A stretch of 64,000 bases of DNA, taken from positions 1 to 64,000 of the forward strand of contig CAILMI010000061.1 of the NCBI GenBank assembly GCA_903835255.1, written 5' to 3'. The DNA comes from an uncultured Verrucomicrobia subdivision 3 bacterium (GTDB taxonomy: Bacteria > Verrucomicrobiota > Verrucomicrobiia > Limisphaerales > UBA11358). Both the position numbers and the translations under genes were made by a program. Of this stretch, positions 27,462 to 40,251 are shown in pieces (the first letter of the stretch is position 1; the number at the start of each line of letters is the position of its first letter). The notes beneath the pieces were generated by a model, which saw only the letters and a list, made by a program, of their open reading frames with translations, ran no database searches and had not been told where the DNA came from.

Positions 27462-28519
27462 TTGAATTTATATGTTTCTGGCGGTTTCACCGCCCGTTTA
27501 CGGACTGGGGCGGCGGCGCTGGCCGCCGTCGATTTGACTTTCGCAGGCACCGAAGCCGGTTTCTGATACGCCAAGATTCCTTTCACAATCGCTGCAGCCA
27601 TCTGCCGGCGATAGGCCGAATCAAAAATCTTCTTTCCCTCAACCGGATGGCTCAGATAGCCGCCCTCGATCAGGAGGGCCGGCATCGTCGCATCGCGCAG
27701 CACGGCGAACCGTGCCCGCCGCACGCCGCGGTCCTCCGCACGGAGGGTTTGCACCAGCGATTTTTGCATTTGATAGGCCAGCTGCAAACTTTTATTTTCA
27801 GACCGGTTCGCCGCGGTCGGACCGTGACGGCTCCCCTCCCCCTGCGCGTTGGAGGAACTGGCCCCCACCGGGGTGATGCAATAGGTCTCCACGCCGTCCA
27901 CCTCATTTTTGCTGGAGGGCGTTCCGTTAAAGTGCAGGCTTAAAAAAAGGTCCGCGCCGACCCGGTTGGCCAGCGCCACCCGCGCGGGGAGCTCTACAAA
28001 GCTGTCCCGGTTCCGTGTCAGAATCACATTGAAGCCGGCGCGCTTGAGCTGGTCGCGCAGCTCCTGGGCCAGCGCCAGTGTATAGGTTTTCTCATTGCGC
28101 CCGAACATCCCGCCCACGTGGTTGCCGGTATCCTTGCCGCCGTGCCCCGGATCCAGGCAGATGGTCGTGATGCGGCGCGGCGCCGGGTCGCTTCCCGGCG
28201 ACAGCAGCGGGCGGAGCGTTTTGTCCAGATCCAATTGGGCCAGGTGCGGCGCCCCCCTCACGCTCGCCACCGGAAAGCACAGCCGCACATTGACGCCATT
28301 GATACGGGATTGGGCGGAGTCCACCTCAAATTCCAGCCGGTTGACGCGATTGGTCACCACCACCCGCGCGCCGCGCCAGGATCCGGCCGGCCTCAGACTA
28401 TTGGCGCCAGCCCAATCCGACACCGGCACATACCACTGCCCGTTGAGGGACGCCGCATGCCCCAGCGCCGCGCACCCCGCAATCCCAAGCATCAACATCC
28501 CTAGCCGGAAAAAGTTCAA
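27458..28519 (-). CDS. N-acetylmuramoyl-L-alanine amidase (Amidase_3)
   Basis: 353 residues. The N-terminus MNFFRLGMLMLGIAGC is a signal peptide; IAGC fits a lipobox, with GHA-AS as an alternative type I cleavage site. The C-terminal half is the zinc amidase domain: TICLDPGHGGKDTGN (first His), a Glu in the LTRNRDSFVELPAR region, FLSLHFNGTP (second His) and LLIEGGYLSH. It cleaves the peptide stem from peptidoglycan during cell separation or recycling. The preceding ~110 residues are a beta-rich, AMIN-like region that may target it to the wall. It has a basic Pro/Ala-rich tail. Confidence 0.93.
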   Translation of the reverse strand: MNFFRLGMLMLGIAGCAALGHAASLNGQWYVPVSDWAGANSLRPAGSWRGARVVVTNRVNRLEFEVDSAQSRINGVNVRLCFPVASVRGAPHLAQLDLDKTLRPLLSPGSDPAPRRITTICLDPGHGGKDTGNHVGGMFGRNEKTYTLALAQELRDQLKRAGFNVILTRNRDSFVELPARVALANRVGADLFLSLHFNGTPSSKNEVDGVETYCITPVGASSSNAQGEGSRHGPTAANRSENKSLQLAYQMQKSLVQTLRAEDRGVRRARFAVLRDATMPALLIEGGYLSHPVEGKKIFDSAYRRQMAAAIVKGILAYQKPASVPAKVKSTAASAAAPVRKRAVKPPETYKFK

Positions 28520-28650
28520 AGGCGCACAGTGCCAGACCGGCCGCCGGATTCAAGGGAAAGCTGCCCCGCATGAGCTAATAAACATATCTTCAAATCAGGA
28601 TGCGTTGATTTTTGAGTTGAATTAGGCGGCGGTTGCCCTATGGTGGCGGC

Positions 28651-32523
<3,873 letters not shown>

Positions 32524-32565
32524 ACCTGGACTTGTTTTCCAGTCGTTTTCGCCTAGATTAACCGC

Positions 32566-33021
32566 ATGAAGAACGAAGTTGTGCCGGTCCAAATCCGGGG
32601 CATCCTGCCCGCCAATAGCGGGTGTGCGCTCTTCGTCGGCAATGAAGAGAAAGTTTTCGTTATCAACGTCGAGCCCCAGATGGGTGCGGTCATCGGTATG
32701 TTCCTGCGCAACGAGCCCAAGGAACGCCCGCTCACGCACGACCTGATGCAGCGCATCTTTCAGGGCTTTAATATCACCGTCGAGCGCGTCATCATCACCG
32801 ACCTCAAAAATTCCACCTACTTCGCCCGACTCATCCTGCAGCAGCAGAACGAAGTCGCCCGCAAGATTGTGGAAATCGACGCCCGCCCCAGCGACTGTCT
32901 GGCGATTGCCGCGGCGCAGAAGAAGCCCATCTTTGTGGCCACGCCGCTGTTTGAACAGGTGGAGGACATGAGCGAGGTGCTCAACCGGATCAACGAGACC
33001 GGCAGCGACGCCTCCGAGTAA
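32566..33021 (+). CDS. Bifunctional nuclease family protein (DUF151/BFN)
   Basis: 151 residues. It matches the BFN/DUF151 fold: the N-terminal beta-rich half with FLRNEPKERPLTHDLMQRI and the conserved RPSDCLAIAAAQKKPIFV signature. Characterised members in mycobacteria and plants have RNase/DNase activity, but the role here is inferred only from family. It lies 42 nt after metH and 6 nt before holA, so probably in the same transcript. Confidence 0.9.
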   Translation: MKNEVVPVQIRGILPANSGCALFVGNEEKVFVINVEPQMGAVIGMFLRNEPKERPLTHDLMQRIFQGFNITVERVIITDLKNSTYFARLILQQQNEVARKIVEIDARPSDCLAIAAAQKKPIFVATPLFEQVEDMSEVLNRINETGSDASE

Positions 33022-33027
33022 CCTGGC

Positions 33028-34158
33028 ATGCCCCCCGCCCCCGATTCTCCCCTAGCCCTGGTCTGTGGCGACGATGAGTTCGCCGTAAAGCAGCGCGCCC
33101 GGCAGCTATTTCAGCAGTGGTCAGAAGATCTTGGCGGCATGGATCACGAAATCATCGAGGCGTCCGTTGCCAACAGCGGCGACGCGCTGGCGGCCCTGGG
33201 CCGCTTGCGCGAAGCGCTGCAAACCCTCCCCTTTTTCGGTTCCGGCAAGGTCGTCTGGCTGCGCGACTGTAATTTTCTGGGCGATGAGCGCACCGCCTCC
33301 TCCCAGGCCGTCACTGCCGCACTCGGGGAACTAGCGGAAGAGCTCAAGGCTTTCACCTGGAAATCGGTGCGACTGCTCATCAGCGCGGGCAAAGTGGACA
33401 AGCGAAAATCTTTTTACAAGACGCTCGACAAGATTGGCTCGGTTGAGCTTTTCACGGCCTGGTCGGCGGACGACCGGGATTGGGCGGAGCGGGCCGAGGC
33501 GTCGGCCCTGGCCACCATCCGCTCCCGCCAGAAGGAGATTTCTCGTGCGGCTCTCGCCGAACTCGTCAGCCGGGTGGGGCCCCATGCGCGCCAGCTGGAC
33601 AGCGAAATTGAGAAGCTGTGCCTTTTCACCGGTGACCGGAAGCAGATTGAGGTCGCCGATATCGCCACCATTTGCACGCAAAATAAAACCGCTCGGGCCT
33701 TTGCCTTGGGCGATGCTCTGGGCGACCGCGATCTGCCCCGTCTGCTCAAACGGCTGGATGAGGAGCTCTGGGAAATGAAGACCGACAAGGATAAGTCGGA
33801 AATCGGCCTGCTCTACGGCCTGATCGGTAAAATCCGGGCGATGCTGCTGCTCAAGGAGATGCTGCGCGAGGGCTGGATCAAGCCGGAAGCCGATTACAAC
33901 CGGTTCAAGACGCAACTGGAGCGGGTGCCGGCGGACAAGCTGCCGGCGGACAAGCGTTTTAATCCCCTGGCGCTCAATCCCTATGTGCTTTTCAAGGCGC
34001 TGCCCCAGGCCAAAAAATACACCCGGAATGAACTGGTCCGAGCCATGGAACTGCTGCTGCGCTGCAATCAGCGGCTGGTGTCCAGTTCCCTCGAGGAAGC
34101 GCTGGTGCTGCAGCAGGCCCTGGTGCAGATCATCACCCCGCAACCGGCTGCGGCCTGA
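33028..34158 (+). CDS. holA: DNA polymerase III delta subunit
   Basis: 376 residues, slightly longer than E. coli HolA. It is an AAA+-like clamp-loader subunit that opens the beta clamp. Evidence is CGDDEFAVKQRARQLF near the N-terminus, a long segment with LPFFGSGKVVWLRD, and the C-terminal helical domain (LLYGLIGKIRAMLLLKEML, NPYVLFKALPQAKKYTRNEL). There is no functional Walker A, as expected for delta. It is followed after 9 nt by a STAS-domain gene. Confidence 0.9.
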   Translation: MPPAPDSPLALVCGDDEFAVKQRARQLFQQWSEDLGGMDHEIIEASVANSGDALAALGRLREALQTLPFFGSGKVVWLRDCNFLGDERTASSQAVTAALGELAEELKAFTWKSVRLLISAGKVDKRKSFYKTLDKIGSVELFTAWSADDRDWAERAEASALATIRSRQKEISRAALAELVSRVGPHARQLDSEIEKLCLFTGDRKQIEVADIATICTQNKTARAFALGDALGDRDLPRLLKRLDEELWEMKTDKDKSEIGLLYGLIGKIRAMLLLKEMLREGWIKPEADYNRFKTQLERVPADKLPADKRFNPLALNPYVLFKALPQAKKYTRNELVRAMELLLRCNQRLVSSSLEEALVLQQALVQIITPQPAAA

Positions 34159-34167
34159 ACCCGAAAA

Positions 34168-34692
34168 ATGACACTTCCCTCGGCCAGTTTAACGGTGTTG
34201 GTGGGTGATAATTTCGTCTGCGTCAAAATCGCCGGGCGCGCCAACTTCGTTTCCAGCCCGGATTTCAAGACCCTGATCGAACAGCTCCAGCAGAAGGACT
34301 ACGCGCATTTCATCATCGACCTCTCAGAATGCGCTTTAATGGACAGTACGTTTCTGGGGGTTTTGGCGCAGTTCGGTTTACGGCTCAACACGGCTGGCGC
34401 CGCCACCAGGGCCGGCATCGAATTGTCCAACCCCAATCCGCGGGTGACGGAACTGCTTGAAAACTTGGGCGCCCTTCACCTTTTTAAAATTCTCTCAGGA
34501 GAACTGGCCCTGCCCGGCGTCGTGGAGACCTCCACTCCGACTTCCATCCATCCCTCGCGGGAGCAAATTGCCCGCACTAGCCTCGAAGCACATCAGACCC
34601 TCATGCAGGTGAATCCTGACAATTACGCCCGCTTCAAGGATGTGACCCAGTTCCTCGCCGAGGATCTCCATAACCTTCAAAAAGCCCGGTGA
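34168..34692 (+). CDS. Stand-alone STAS-domain (anti-sigma-factor antagonist-like) protein
   Basis: 174 residues. Residues ~8-110 are a STAS domain with the canonical phosphorylation loop LMDSTFLGVL (D59, S60, T61). This is closer to RsbV/SpoIIAA than the SS-G loops of the two STAS-kinase proteins at 11420 and 15234. A ~50-residue helical tail (REQIARTSLEAHQTLM..QFLAEDLHNLQ) follows. No anti-sigma kinase or sigma factor is adjacent. It could be a client of the PP2C phosphatase at 10042, but that is speculative. It appears to be last in the metH-BFN-holA-STAS run. Confidence 0.88.
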   Translation: MTLPSASLTVLVGDNFVCVKIAGRANFVSSPDFKTLIEQLQQKDYAHFIIDLSECALMDSTFLGVLAQFGLRLNTAGAATRAGIELSNPNPRVTELLENLGALHLFKILSGELALPGVVETSTPTSIHPSREQIARTSLEAHQTLMQVNPDNYARFKDVTQFLAEDLHNLQKAR

Positions 34693-34781
34693 TCAGAGAC
34701 GCCGTCTGCAGTAAAAAAAGCCTTCCGCCGGAAAAATTAATTTCTCAGGGAGCGTATCAATTCCTGCTGAATAGTATTAAT

Positions 34782-34862
34782 CCCGAATTCTGAAATGGGG
34801 ATAGGGATGGCGCGCGGCGCCATCCCTACCCTTGTCCGCAAAGGTTCGCTTCGGAATTCGGG
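34782..34862. repeat. Long imperfect palindrome
   Basis: Inner arms TAGGGATGGCGC (34802-34813) and GCGCCATCCCTA (34817-34828) are perfect with a 3-nt loop. Outer arms CCCGAATTC and GAATTCGGG lie at the ends. It would form a stable hairpin and may end the upstream transcript. The TAGGG ends recall the other intergenic elements in this window. Confidence 0.8.
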
Positions 34863-35025
34863 TTTATGCCTCCTCCAATAGGATCTCCAAAAGATCACAC
34901 CACCGTCAGGAAATCCTACAGGAATGACGTCGGATTGAGTGCTGCAGGGGTTCACATATTGATGGTTGTCTTATTGAATCTGGCCAGCGTTGCAACTTGG
35001 AAATGGCAAGGGTTGATTCTGAAAA

Positions 35026-35106
35026 GGGTCGGTTCTTGATATCGACTACTGTAATCCTCCCGTCTGCCAATACCAATTCGCGTCAATTAGTGAAATTCGT
35101 GTCTGG
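35026..35106 (+). repeat. Direct repeat flanking the prepilin-like gene, left copy
   Basis: GTTCTTGAT, then a CGA-T spacer, then ATTCGCGTCAATTAGTGAAA and TTCGTGTCTGG. The right copy in the same orientation is at 36040-36116. Both are followed within ~30-50 nt by TGCGTTCTyTGCGGTTAAA. Confidence 0.75.
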
Positions 35107-35420
35107 ATTTAATAATGGGGTCCCGCCCCCCTATCTCTGCGCTCCCTGCGTTCTTTGCGGTTAAAAATTTCCCCTCCCATTCGCGTTAATTCGTGAAATT
35201 CGTGTCTCAATGGAGTCCAGCGTCACGCTGGCGTTAGCAACTCCAGCAGCCACGGCCAATCCGACGACCACGTCTTTTCCCTTAACCCCTTCACAATCCT
35301 CCTGAACTTCGCATCCGGTTTCTCCAGCGAAACCGGGACCTGCGCCGGCGCCGCCGCCGCGTGAAATTTAATAAAAATTTTGACATTAAAATAAAAAACG
35401 CCACCATCCCGAAAAATCAT

Positions 35421-36017
35421 ATGAAAATACATAACATGTCTCCTGCGCCCATTCGTTTACGCGACGCCCGCAGTGGTTTTACTCTGGTCGAACTCCTCGT
35501 CGTCATCGCGATCATCGGGACCTTGGTTGGCTTACTGCTCCCGGCAGTACAATCAGCCCGCGAAGCGGCAAGGAGGAGCACAACGGTGCCGGAACTTAAA
35601 CCCTTAGCGGAACAAATCCTTTCAATCCTTGGCGATACTAATCTGGCGCCCGCTTCGGGATCCACAATGGCAGGCAGATCAATTCAGCTACCGGCGTCTC
35701 TCTCAGTAACTATCGATCAAGTGGAGGCTGTTATTGCCGAGGTTGAAAATAACGGCACTGTTCCTCAACGTAAAATAATCGACAGACTGGTTCAGGATCT
35801 CCAAAGGGCAGAAATAGAACTCAAGAAAATCGAGGGCCGACTTGAGGCGGTGTACGTTGGTTGCACTTCTCCTAACTTCGAAGCATTAATCATATGCCGT
35901 AGTGAAGCAGAGGCGTTGCGCGAGGAACTGATTGTGCGCATCGAGGAGGTATTGTTGGTGGTTGAAAGGCTTAAAACAAAGCTGAAAATGGTCCGTCCCG
36001 CGACCACGACCGGCTAG
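35421..36017 (+). CDS. Prepilin-type leader protein with coiled-coil-like tail
   Basis: About 198 residues from ATG 35421; the frame also opens at 35361. A basic leader is followed by the type IV prepilin/pseudopilin signature [20 protein letters not shown], then [16 protein letters not shown], the wording typical of DUF1559-type proteins in Planctomycetes and Verrucomicrobia. The remainder is not the usual DUF1559 beta-rich domain with its C-terminal H-x-DG signature. It is a short, charged, mostly helical segment ([40 protein letters not shown]). It should be processed by a prepilin peptidase; none is in the window. Base composition is less GC-rich than neighbours and it is bracketed by direct repeats, suggesting insertion or decay. 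Confidence 0.7.
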   Translation: MKIHNMSPAPIRLRDARSGFTLVELLVVIAIIGTLVGLLLPAVQSAREAARRSTTVPELKPLAEQILSILGDTNLAPASGSTMAGRSIQLPASLSVTIDQVEAVIAEVENNGTVPQRKIIDRLVQDLQRAEIELKKIEGRLEAVYVGCTSPNFEALIICRSEAEALREELIVRIEEVLLVVERLKTKLKMVRPATTTG

Positions 36018-36520
36018 CAGCTGTCGAGGTTTCGTAAGAGGTCCGTTCTTGATAGCGATTCCGCCCGCCTGCAAAGCAGATTCGGATTCGCGTTAATTAG
36101 TGAAATTCGTGTCTGGTTTTCATCAGGGAATTCGTTCGCTTCTTTATAAGAGCTGCGTTCTCTGCGGTTAAATTATTCTTCCTCGTCGGAGCCCAACAAT
36201 CCCCGCAGCCCGCGACCCCCTTTAAATAGCGGAATCGGCTCCAGGGTTGAAAAGCTCTCTAAATTCGAGCCGCTAAAATCCAAAGACCATGGCTGAAGTT
36301 GATTAATGCCCAATTCTCACCGGGTGAGTGCTCGCCATTTTACCCTGAACTTTGAACTCAGAGTTTGCGCCCGCGTGGCAGGGTCATCGCGGTGCGATAA
36401 CTTCGCCAAATGAGGAGGTCGAATTAAGCCCGCTCTCGGACTTGCCATCCTTCCATGGAAGAGGTGAGCGTGATGGCATAGGCCAACCCGATGTTTCCGG
36501 GGTGTGCGCCCCCGCCCGGA
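36018..36520. other. Intergenic region, 503 nt
   Basis: It holds the right copy of the direct repeat (36040-36116) and TGCGTTCTCTGCGGTTAAA (36154-36172). The rest (36180-36520), downstream of ftsH on the - strand, shows only short inverted repeats such as CACCGGGTGAGTGCTC and no convincing gene. Confidence 0.6.
36040..36116 (+). repeat. Direct repeat flanking the prepilin-like gene, right copy
   Basis: It matches 35026-35106 in order and orientation: GTTCTTGATAGCGATT, CCGCCTGCAAA, then CGCGTTAATTAGTGAAATTC and GTGTCTGG. The two copies are ~1 kb apart. Confidence 0.75.
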
Positions 36521-38578
36521 TCAGGCTGCGGCGGGCGCTGCGGTGCCCAGTCCCGGCAGCTTGGGCGGGACGGCTTTGGGCGGGACTTCCGGCAGCGATG
36601 TGGCCGCTTGGGCGCCCGTGGGCGGTTCTATCTTGGGCGGCGGCGGCGGCGGCGTGAAATGGCCCAGCTTCACAATGTCCGCCACCTGCACTCCATCCAG
36701 AGTCTCATATTCCAGAAGCGCATTGGCGATCATCTCCAGCTTGTCGCGGTTGGCATAGATGATCTCGTGCGCGCGCTGATAGCAGCGGCTGATGATGCCG
36801 CGCACTTCCGTGTCGATCTCCTGCGCGGTCGCCTCGCTGTAGGTCTTGCGCCGCATCATGTCCCGGCCCAGAAAAAACTCATCGTCTTCGGCATATTGCA
36901 CCATGCCCAACTTCTCGCTCATCCCGTACTGGCAGACCATGGCGTGCGCCATCGCCGTCGCCTGCTGAATGTCGCCGCCGGCCCCGGTCGAAATGTCCCC
37001 GGAAGTGATCTCCTCGGCGATGCGTCCGGCCATCGTCATGGTGATGCTGTCGAGCAATTCTTTTTTCCGATAATTTAAAATGTCTTCCTTGGGCAGGGAC
37101 ATGGTCGAGCCCAGCGAGGGCCCGCGCGGGATGATGGTCACCTTGTGCAGCGGATGGGTGTGCTCGAGAAGCACATTCACCAGCGCATGGCCAGCCTCGT
37201 GCCACGCGGTCAGCTTTTTGTTCTCATCGGTCATCGCCAGGCTGCGGCGTTCGCGGCCCCAGCGCACCTTGTCGCGCGCCTCTTCTAGCTCCGCCTGGCC
37301 GACAAATTTCTTTCCCGTGCGTGCCGCCAGCAGCGCGGCCTCATTCAGCAGGTTGGCCAGCTCCGCCCCGGAATAGCCGGGAGTTCCCCGCGCCGTCACC
37401 GACAAATCCACGGCCGGATCCAGTTTCACGTTGCGGGAATGCACCTTCAAAATCGCCTCGCGCCCGCGGACGTCCGGCAGGTTCACCGTGAGGCGACGGT
37501 CAAACCGCCCAGGCCGCAGCAGCGCCGGGTCCAGCACATCCGCCCGATTGGTCGCCGCAATGATGATGATCCCTTCCTGGGTGTCAAAGCCGTCCATCTC
37601 CACCAGCAAAGCGTTCAGAGTCTGCTCCCGCTCATCGTTGCCGCCGCCCAAACCCACCCCGCGGCTGCGGCCGACGGCGTCGATCTCATCGATGAAAATC
37701 AAACAGGGCACATTCTTGCGGGCCTGCTCGAACATGTCGCGCACCCGGCTGGCGCCCACGCCTACAAACATCTCCACAAAGTCCGAGCCGCTGATGCTGA
37801 AGAAGGAGGCGTCTGCCTCGCCGGCAATGGCCTTGGCCAGCAGGGTTTTTCCCGTGCCTGGCGCGCCCACCATCAGCACGCCCTTGGGAATCCGCCCGCC
37901 GAGACGCTGGAATTTTTTCGGGTCCTTCAGGAAATCCACAAGCTCGGAGACTTCGTCGATGGCCTCGTCGATCCCTGCCACATCCTTGAAAGTTGTCTTG
38001 TTGCGGTCTTTGGCAAGCATCCGGGCCTTGCTCTTGCCGAAGCTCATCGCGCCCTTACCCGCCATCTTGATCTGGCGGATAAAGAAAAACCAGAACAGCA
38101 GGCCGATCAGCAGGAACGGCGCGATGTTCATCAGCAAGCTGAACAACACCGTGTTCTGCTGGACGGCGGTGAATTTGTGCGAATCCCTCAGCTTGTCCAG
38201 CGTGCTGGAGGTCAGCAGGACCTGCGACACCGTGAAGGGCAACTCCACGGGCTTGCCGTTTTCCTTGACCTGATTGCCGCTGGTGTCGGCCTTGTAATAC
38301 GTGCCGCTGATATCGTTGAACGTCGCGTTGGGATAGGACGATTGCGGGGCGTAATCGATGGTGGCATGCGCAATCAGATTCGACTCAAACAGTCTGAAAA
38401 ACTCGCCCTCGGTGATTTGATGAGTCGGCGCCTGCATCCGCTGATGAAGAAAGGTCAGCCCCACAATGCTGCCCAGAATCAGAATCCATACCACCCAGGT
38501 GCTCACGGGGAACTGAAAATTCGCCGCCGGTTTTTTCGGTGCGTCCCCGCCTTTTTTATTTTGTTCGTCGTCCGCCAT
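36521..38578 (-). CDS. ftsH: ATP-dependent zinc metalloprotease FtsH
   Basis: 685 residues from ATG at 38578; a longer open frame to 38686 runs through the divergent promoter region and is rejected. TM1 is about 27-45 and TM2 about 144-168, with a periplasmic domain between them. The AAA+ module has GAPGTGKT (238-245), [10 protein letters not shown] and the pore motif [13 protein letters not shown]. The zinc protease site HEAGH is at 460-464. It degrades misfolded membrane and regulatory proteins. The C-terminus is an unusually long Pro-rich tail (PPPPPPK.., [11 protein letters not shown]). It diverges from the dihydrouridine synthase gene. Confidence 0.97.
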   Translation of the reverse strand: MADDEQNKKGGDAPKKPAANFQFPVSTWVVWILILGSIVGLTFLHQRMQAPTHQITEGEFFRLFESNLIAHATIDYAPQSSYPNATFNDISGTYYKADTSGNQVKENGKPVELPFTVSQVLLTSSTLDKLRDSHKFTAVQQNTVLFSLLMNIAPFLLIGLLFWFFFIRQIKMAGKGAMSFGKSKARMLAKDRNKTTFKDVAGIDEAIDEVSELVDFLKDPKKFQRLGGRIPKGVLMVGAPGTGKTLLAKAIAGEADASFFSISGSDFVEMFVGVGASRVRDMFEQARKNVPCLIFIDEIDAVGRSRGVGLGGGNDEREQTLNALLVEMDGFDTQEGIIIIAATNRADVLDPALLRPGRFDRRLTVNLPDVRGREAILKVHSRNVKLDPAVDLSVTARGTPGYSGAELANLLNEAALLAARTGKKFVGQAELEEARDKVRWGRERRSLAMTDENKKLTAWHEAGHALVNVLLEHTHPLHKVTIIPRGPSLGSTMSLPKEDILNYRKKELLDSITMTMAGRIAEEITSGDISTGAGGDIQQATAMAHAMVCQYGMSEKLGMVQYAEDDEFFLGRDMMRRKTYSEATAQEIDTEVRGIISRCYQRAHEIIYANRDKLEMIANALLEYETLDGVQVADIVKLGHFTPPPPPPKIEPPTGAQAATSLPEVPPKAVPPKLPGLGTAAPAAA

Positions 38579-38654
38579 GTCGTTTAAAGTTGAAACTGAA
38601 ATTATCATGGCATTGACGCTTTCGCAATCAGCGAATTCTGCTAGGCTTGCAGTC

Positions 38655-39809
38655 ATGCGCCTCGGTTCGCTGGTCCTGCACTCCAACCTGTTTCTCTCGC
38701 CGCTGGCCGGTTACACCAACCTGCCCTTCCGGCGGGTCGTGCGCGAACTCGGCGGCGTGGGGCTCTGCACCACCGACCTGGTCAACGCCCGCTCGCTCTT
38801 GGAAAAAAATCCGCGCGCGCTCAAACTCATCGAAACCGACCCGATCGATTCCCCCCTCGCCGTCCAGCTCTTCGGCTCCGTGCCTGAGGAGATGCGGGAT
38901 GCTGCCGCCTATGTCGAATCTCTTGGCGTTCATTCCATCGACATCAACATGGGATGCCCCGTCAAAAAAGTCTGCAAGGTCGGCGGCGGCTCCGCCATGA
39001 TGACCGAGCTCCCCAAAACCGCCGCGCTTGTGAAAGGCATGGTTCAAGCCGTTAAAATTCCCGTCACCGCCAAAATGCGGCTCGGCTGGGACGACGACAA
39101 TCTCACCGCCCCGGATCTGGCCCGCACACTCGAGGACGTCGGGGTCGCCGCCATTTTTGTGCACGGACGCACCCGCGAACAGGGTTTTGACGGGACGGTG
39201 AACCTGGCCGGCATCCGCCGGGTGGTAGAATCTGTGAAATCCATTCCCGTCATCGGCAACGGCGACATCCTCACGCCCCAAGCCGCCCGCAAGATGTTCG
39301 AAGATACCGGCTGCGCGGGCGTCAGCATCGGGCGCGGCGCATTTTACGATCCGTGGATTTTTAAGCGCACGCACCAATACCTCAGCTCTCTGCCGAATGC
39401 TCCACGAAGCTCGGAGCCGGAGTCCGGTCCCAACGAAGGATTGCCGCCCGAGCCTTCCTTTGAGGAGCGGATCCGCATTTTGTGCCGTCATCTGGATCTG
39501 ATGGTGGAGGTTTTTGGCGAGGAGCTCGGCTGCCGGATGTTCCGAAAGGTGGCGCCGTGGTATGCCAAGCGATTTGGCCCGTCCCACGAATTTAACAAGC
39601 AGGTGGTTCAGGTTTCCACCCGGGCCGGATTTCAGGCCGTTTTGGAGCATTACATCCAATGGCGCCGGCAGTTTGTGGATGAGCGGGGAGAACTCCTGCC
39701 GCGCTACCGTCAGCCGCCCATGATTGCCTCCTTCATGCGCGAACCCGAGCCCGCGTCCACCCGGCGCGAACAGATCCCCGTGCCCCGCGGCCCTGTCGAG
39801 GTCTGGTAA
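38655..39809 (+). CDS. tRNA-dihydrouridine synthase (DusB-like)
   Basis: 384 residues from ATG 38655; in-frame ATGs upstream (38607, 38577) would run into the ftsH start region. It is an FMN enzyme reducing uridines in tRNA. Family motifs are [26 protein letters not shown] near the FMN site, the [21 protein letters not shown] signature with catalytic Cys, [31 protein letters not shown] and [14 protein letters not shown] Pro/Ser-rich insertion near residues 250-275 and a ~50-residue C-terminal extension are unusual. DusB is the best guess among the Dus classes. Confidence 0.9.
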   Translation: MRLGSLVLHSNLFLSPLAGYTNLPFRRVVRELGGVGLCTTDLVNARSLLEKNPRALKLIETDPIDSPLAVQLFGSVPEEMRDAAAYVESLGVHSIDINMGCPVKKVCKVGGGSAMMTELPKTAALVKGMVQAVKIPVTAKMRLGWDDDNLTAPDLARTLEDVGVAAIFVHGRTREQGFDGTVNLAGIRRVVESVKSIPVIGNGDILTPQAARKMFEDTGCAGVSIGRGAFYDPWIFKRTHQYLSSLPNAPRSSEPESGPNEGLPPEPSFEERIRILCRHLDLMVEVFGEELGCRMFRKVAPWYAKRFGPSHEFNKQVVQVSTRAGFQAVLEHYIQWRRQFVDERGELLPRYRQPPMIASFMREPEPASTRREQIPVPRGPVEVW

Positions 39810-39823
39810 GCGTCCCGCTCCTA

Positions 39824-39937
39824 TGGCAGTTCAACTGAACCTAGGCCCATCGGCGGGCAGTCCTCTGCCCGCCGCGGTTGCCAACCCGCGTCTACTTATA
39901 CCCCGGGGCGGCGCGCACGGAGTGACGCGCCCTACCT
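39824..39937. repeat. Palindromic-ended intergenic repeat, copy B
   Basis: In reverse orientation to copy A: TGGCAGTTCAACTGAACC, then GCCCGCCGCGGTTGCCAACC, ending GGCGCGCACGGAGTGACGCG and CCCTACCT. Confidence 0.75.
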
Positions 39938-40084
39938 GACCGCGATCCAGCGAGGGAGGTGGCCGGTCCTTGGGTCGATCCATCCGGATCCAAGCATCCT
40001 TCATCCATCGGGGTGTATTCGGTCTGCTCTTGCTGCTAAAGCCGGGGTCATAACAAAGCGATCCGCTTGCGCAAAAAAGCGCGC

Positions 40085-40197
40085 AGGTAGGGCGGGCAGT
40101 CCCCAGCACGCCGCGGCTGCCAACCTACGTCACCTGATGCCCCGGGCGGCGCGCACGGAGTGGCGCGCCCTACCTGACCCACAATTGCCAAGAACGG
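40085..40197. repeat. Palindromic-ended intergenic repeat, copy C
   Basis: It starts AGGTAGGGCGGGC, has CGCCGCGGCTGCCAACC, then GGCGCGCACGGAGTGGCGCG and CCCTACCT, and ends with the flank GCCAAGAACGG that also borders copy A. It is in the same orientation as copy B. Confidence 0.75.
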
Positions 40198-40251
40198 CTA
40201 TAAGGGATTGGGCTAATGCCTACGGCGGCTTAAAGTGGGGGGACGGCGAGG

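Larger units (their letters stand above)
34693..35420. other. Intergenic region, 728 nt, repeat-rich
   Basis: No gene was recognised. It contains a long palindrome (34782-34862), one copy of a ~80-bp direct repeat (35026-35106), the phrases TGCGTTCTTTGCGGTTAAA (35147-35165) and TTCGCGTTAATTCGTGAAATT (35180-35200), and a small perfect inverted repeat CCAGCGT-C-ACGCTGG (35217-35231). It is visibly richer in A and T than the flanking genes. Confidence 0.7.
39810..40251. other. Intergenic region, 442 nt, between convergent genes
   Basis: It is filled largely by two copies of the palindromic-ended repeat (39824-39937 and 40085-40197). The stretch between them has GCGATCCGCTTGCGC-type short inverted sequence and no gene. 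Confidence 0.7.

Noticed and set aside
28520-28650. Possible cobalamin or SAM riboswitch before metH
   Set aside because: Only a short CGCAT/ATGCG pairing is visible; no conserved B12-box or SAM riboswitch core was recognised.
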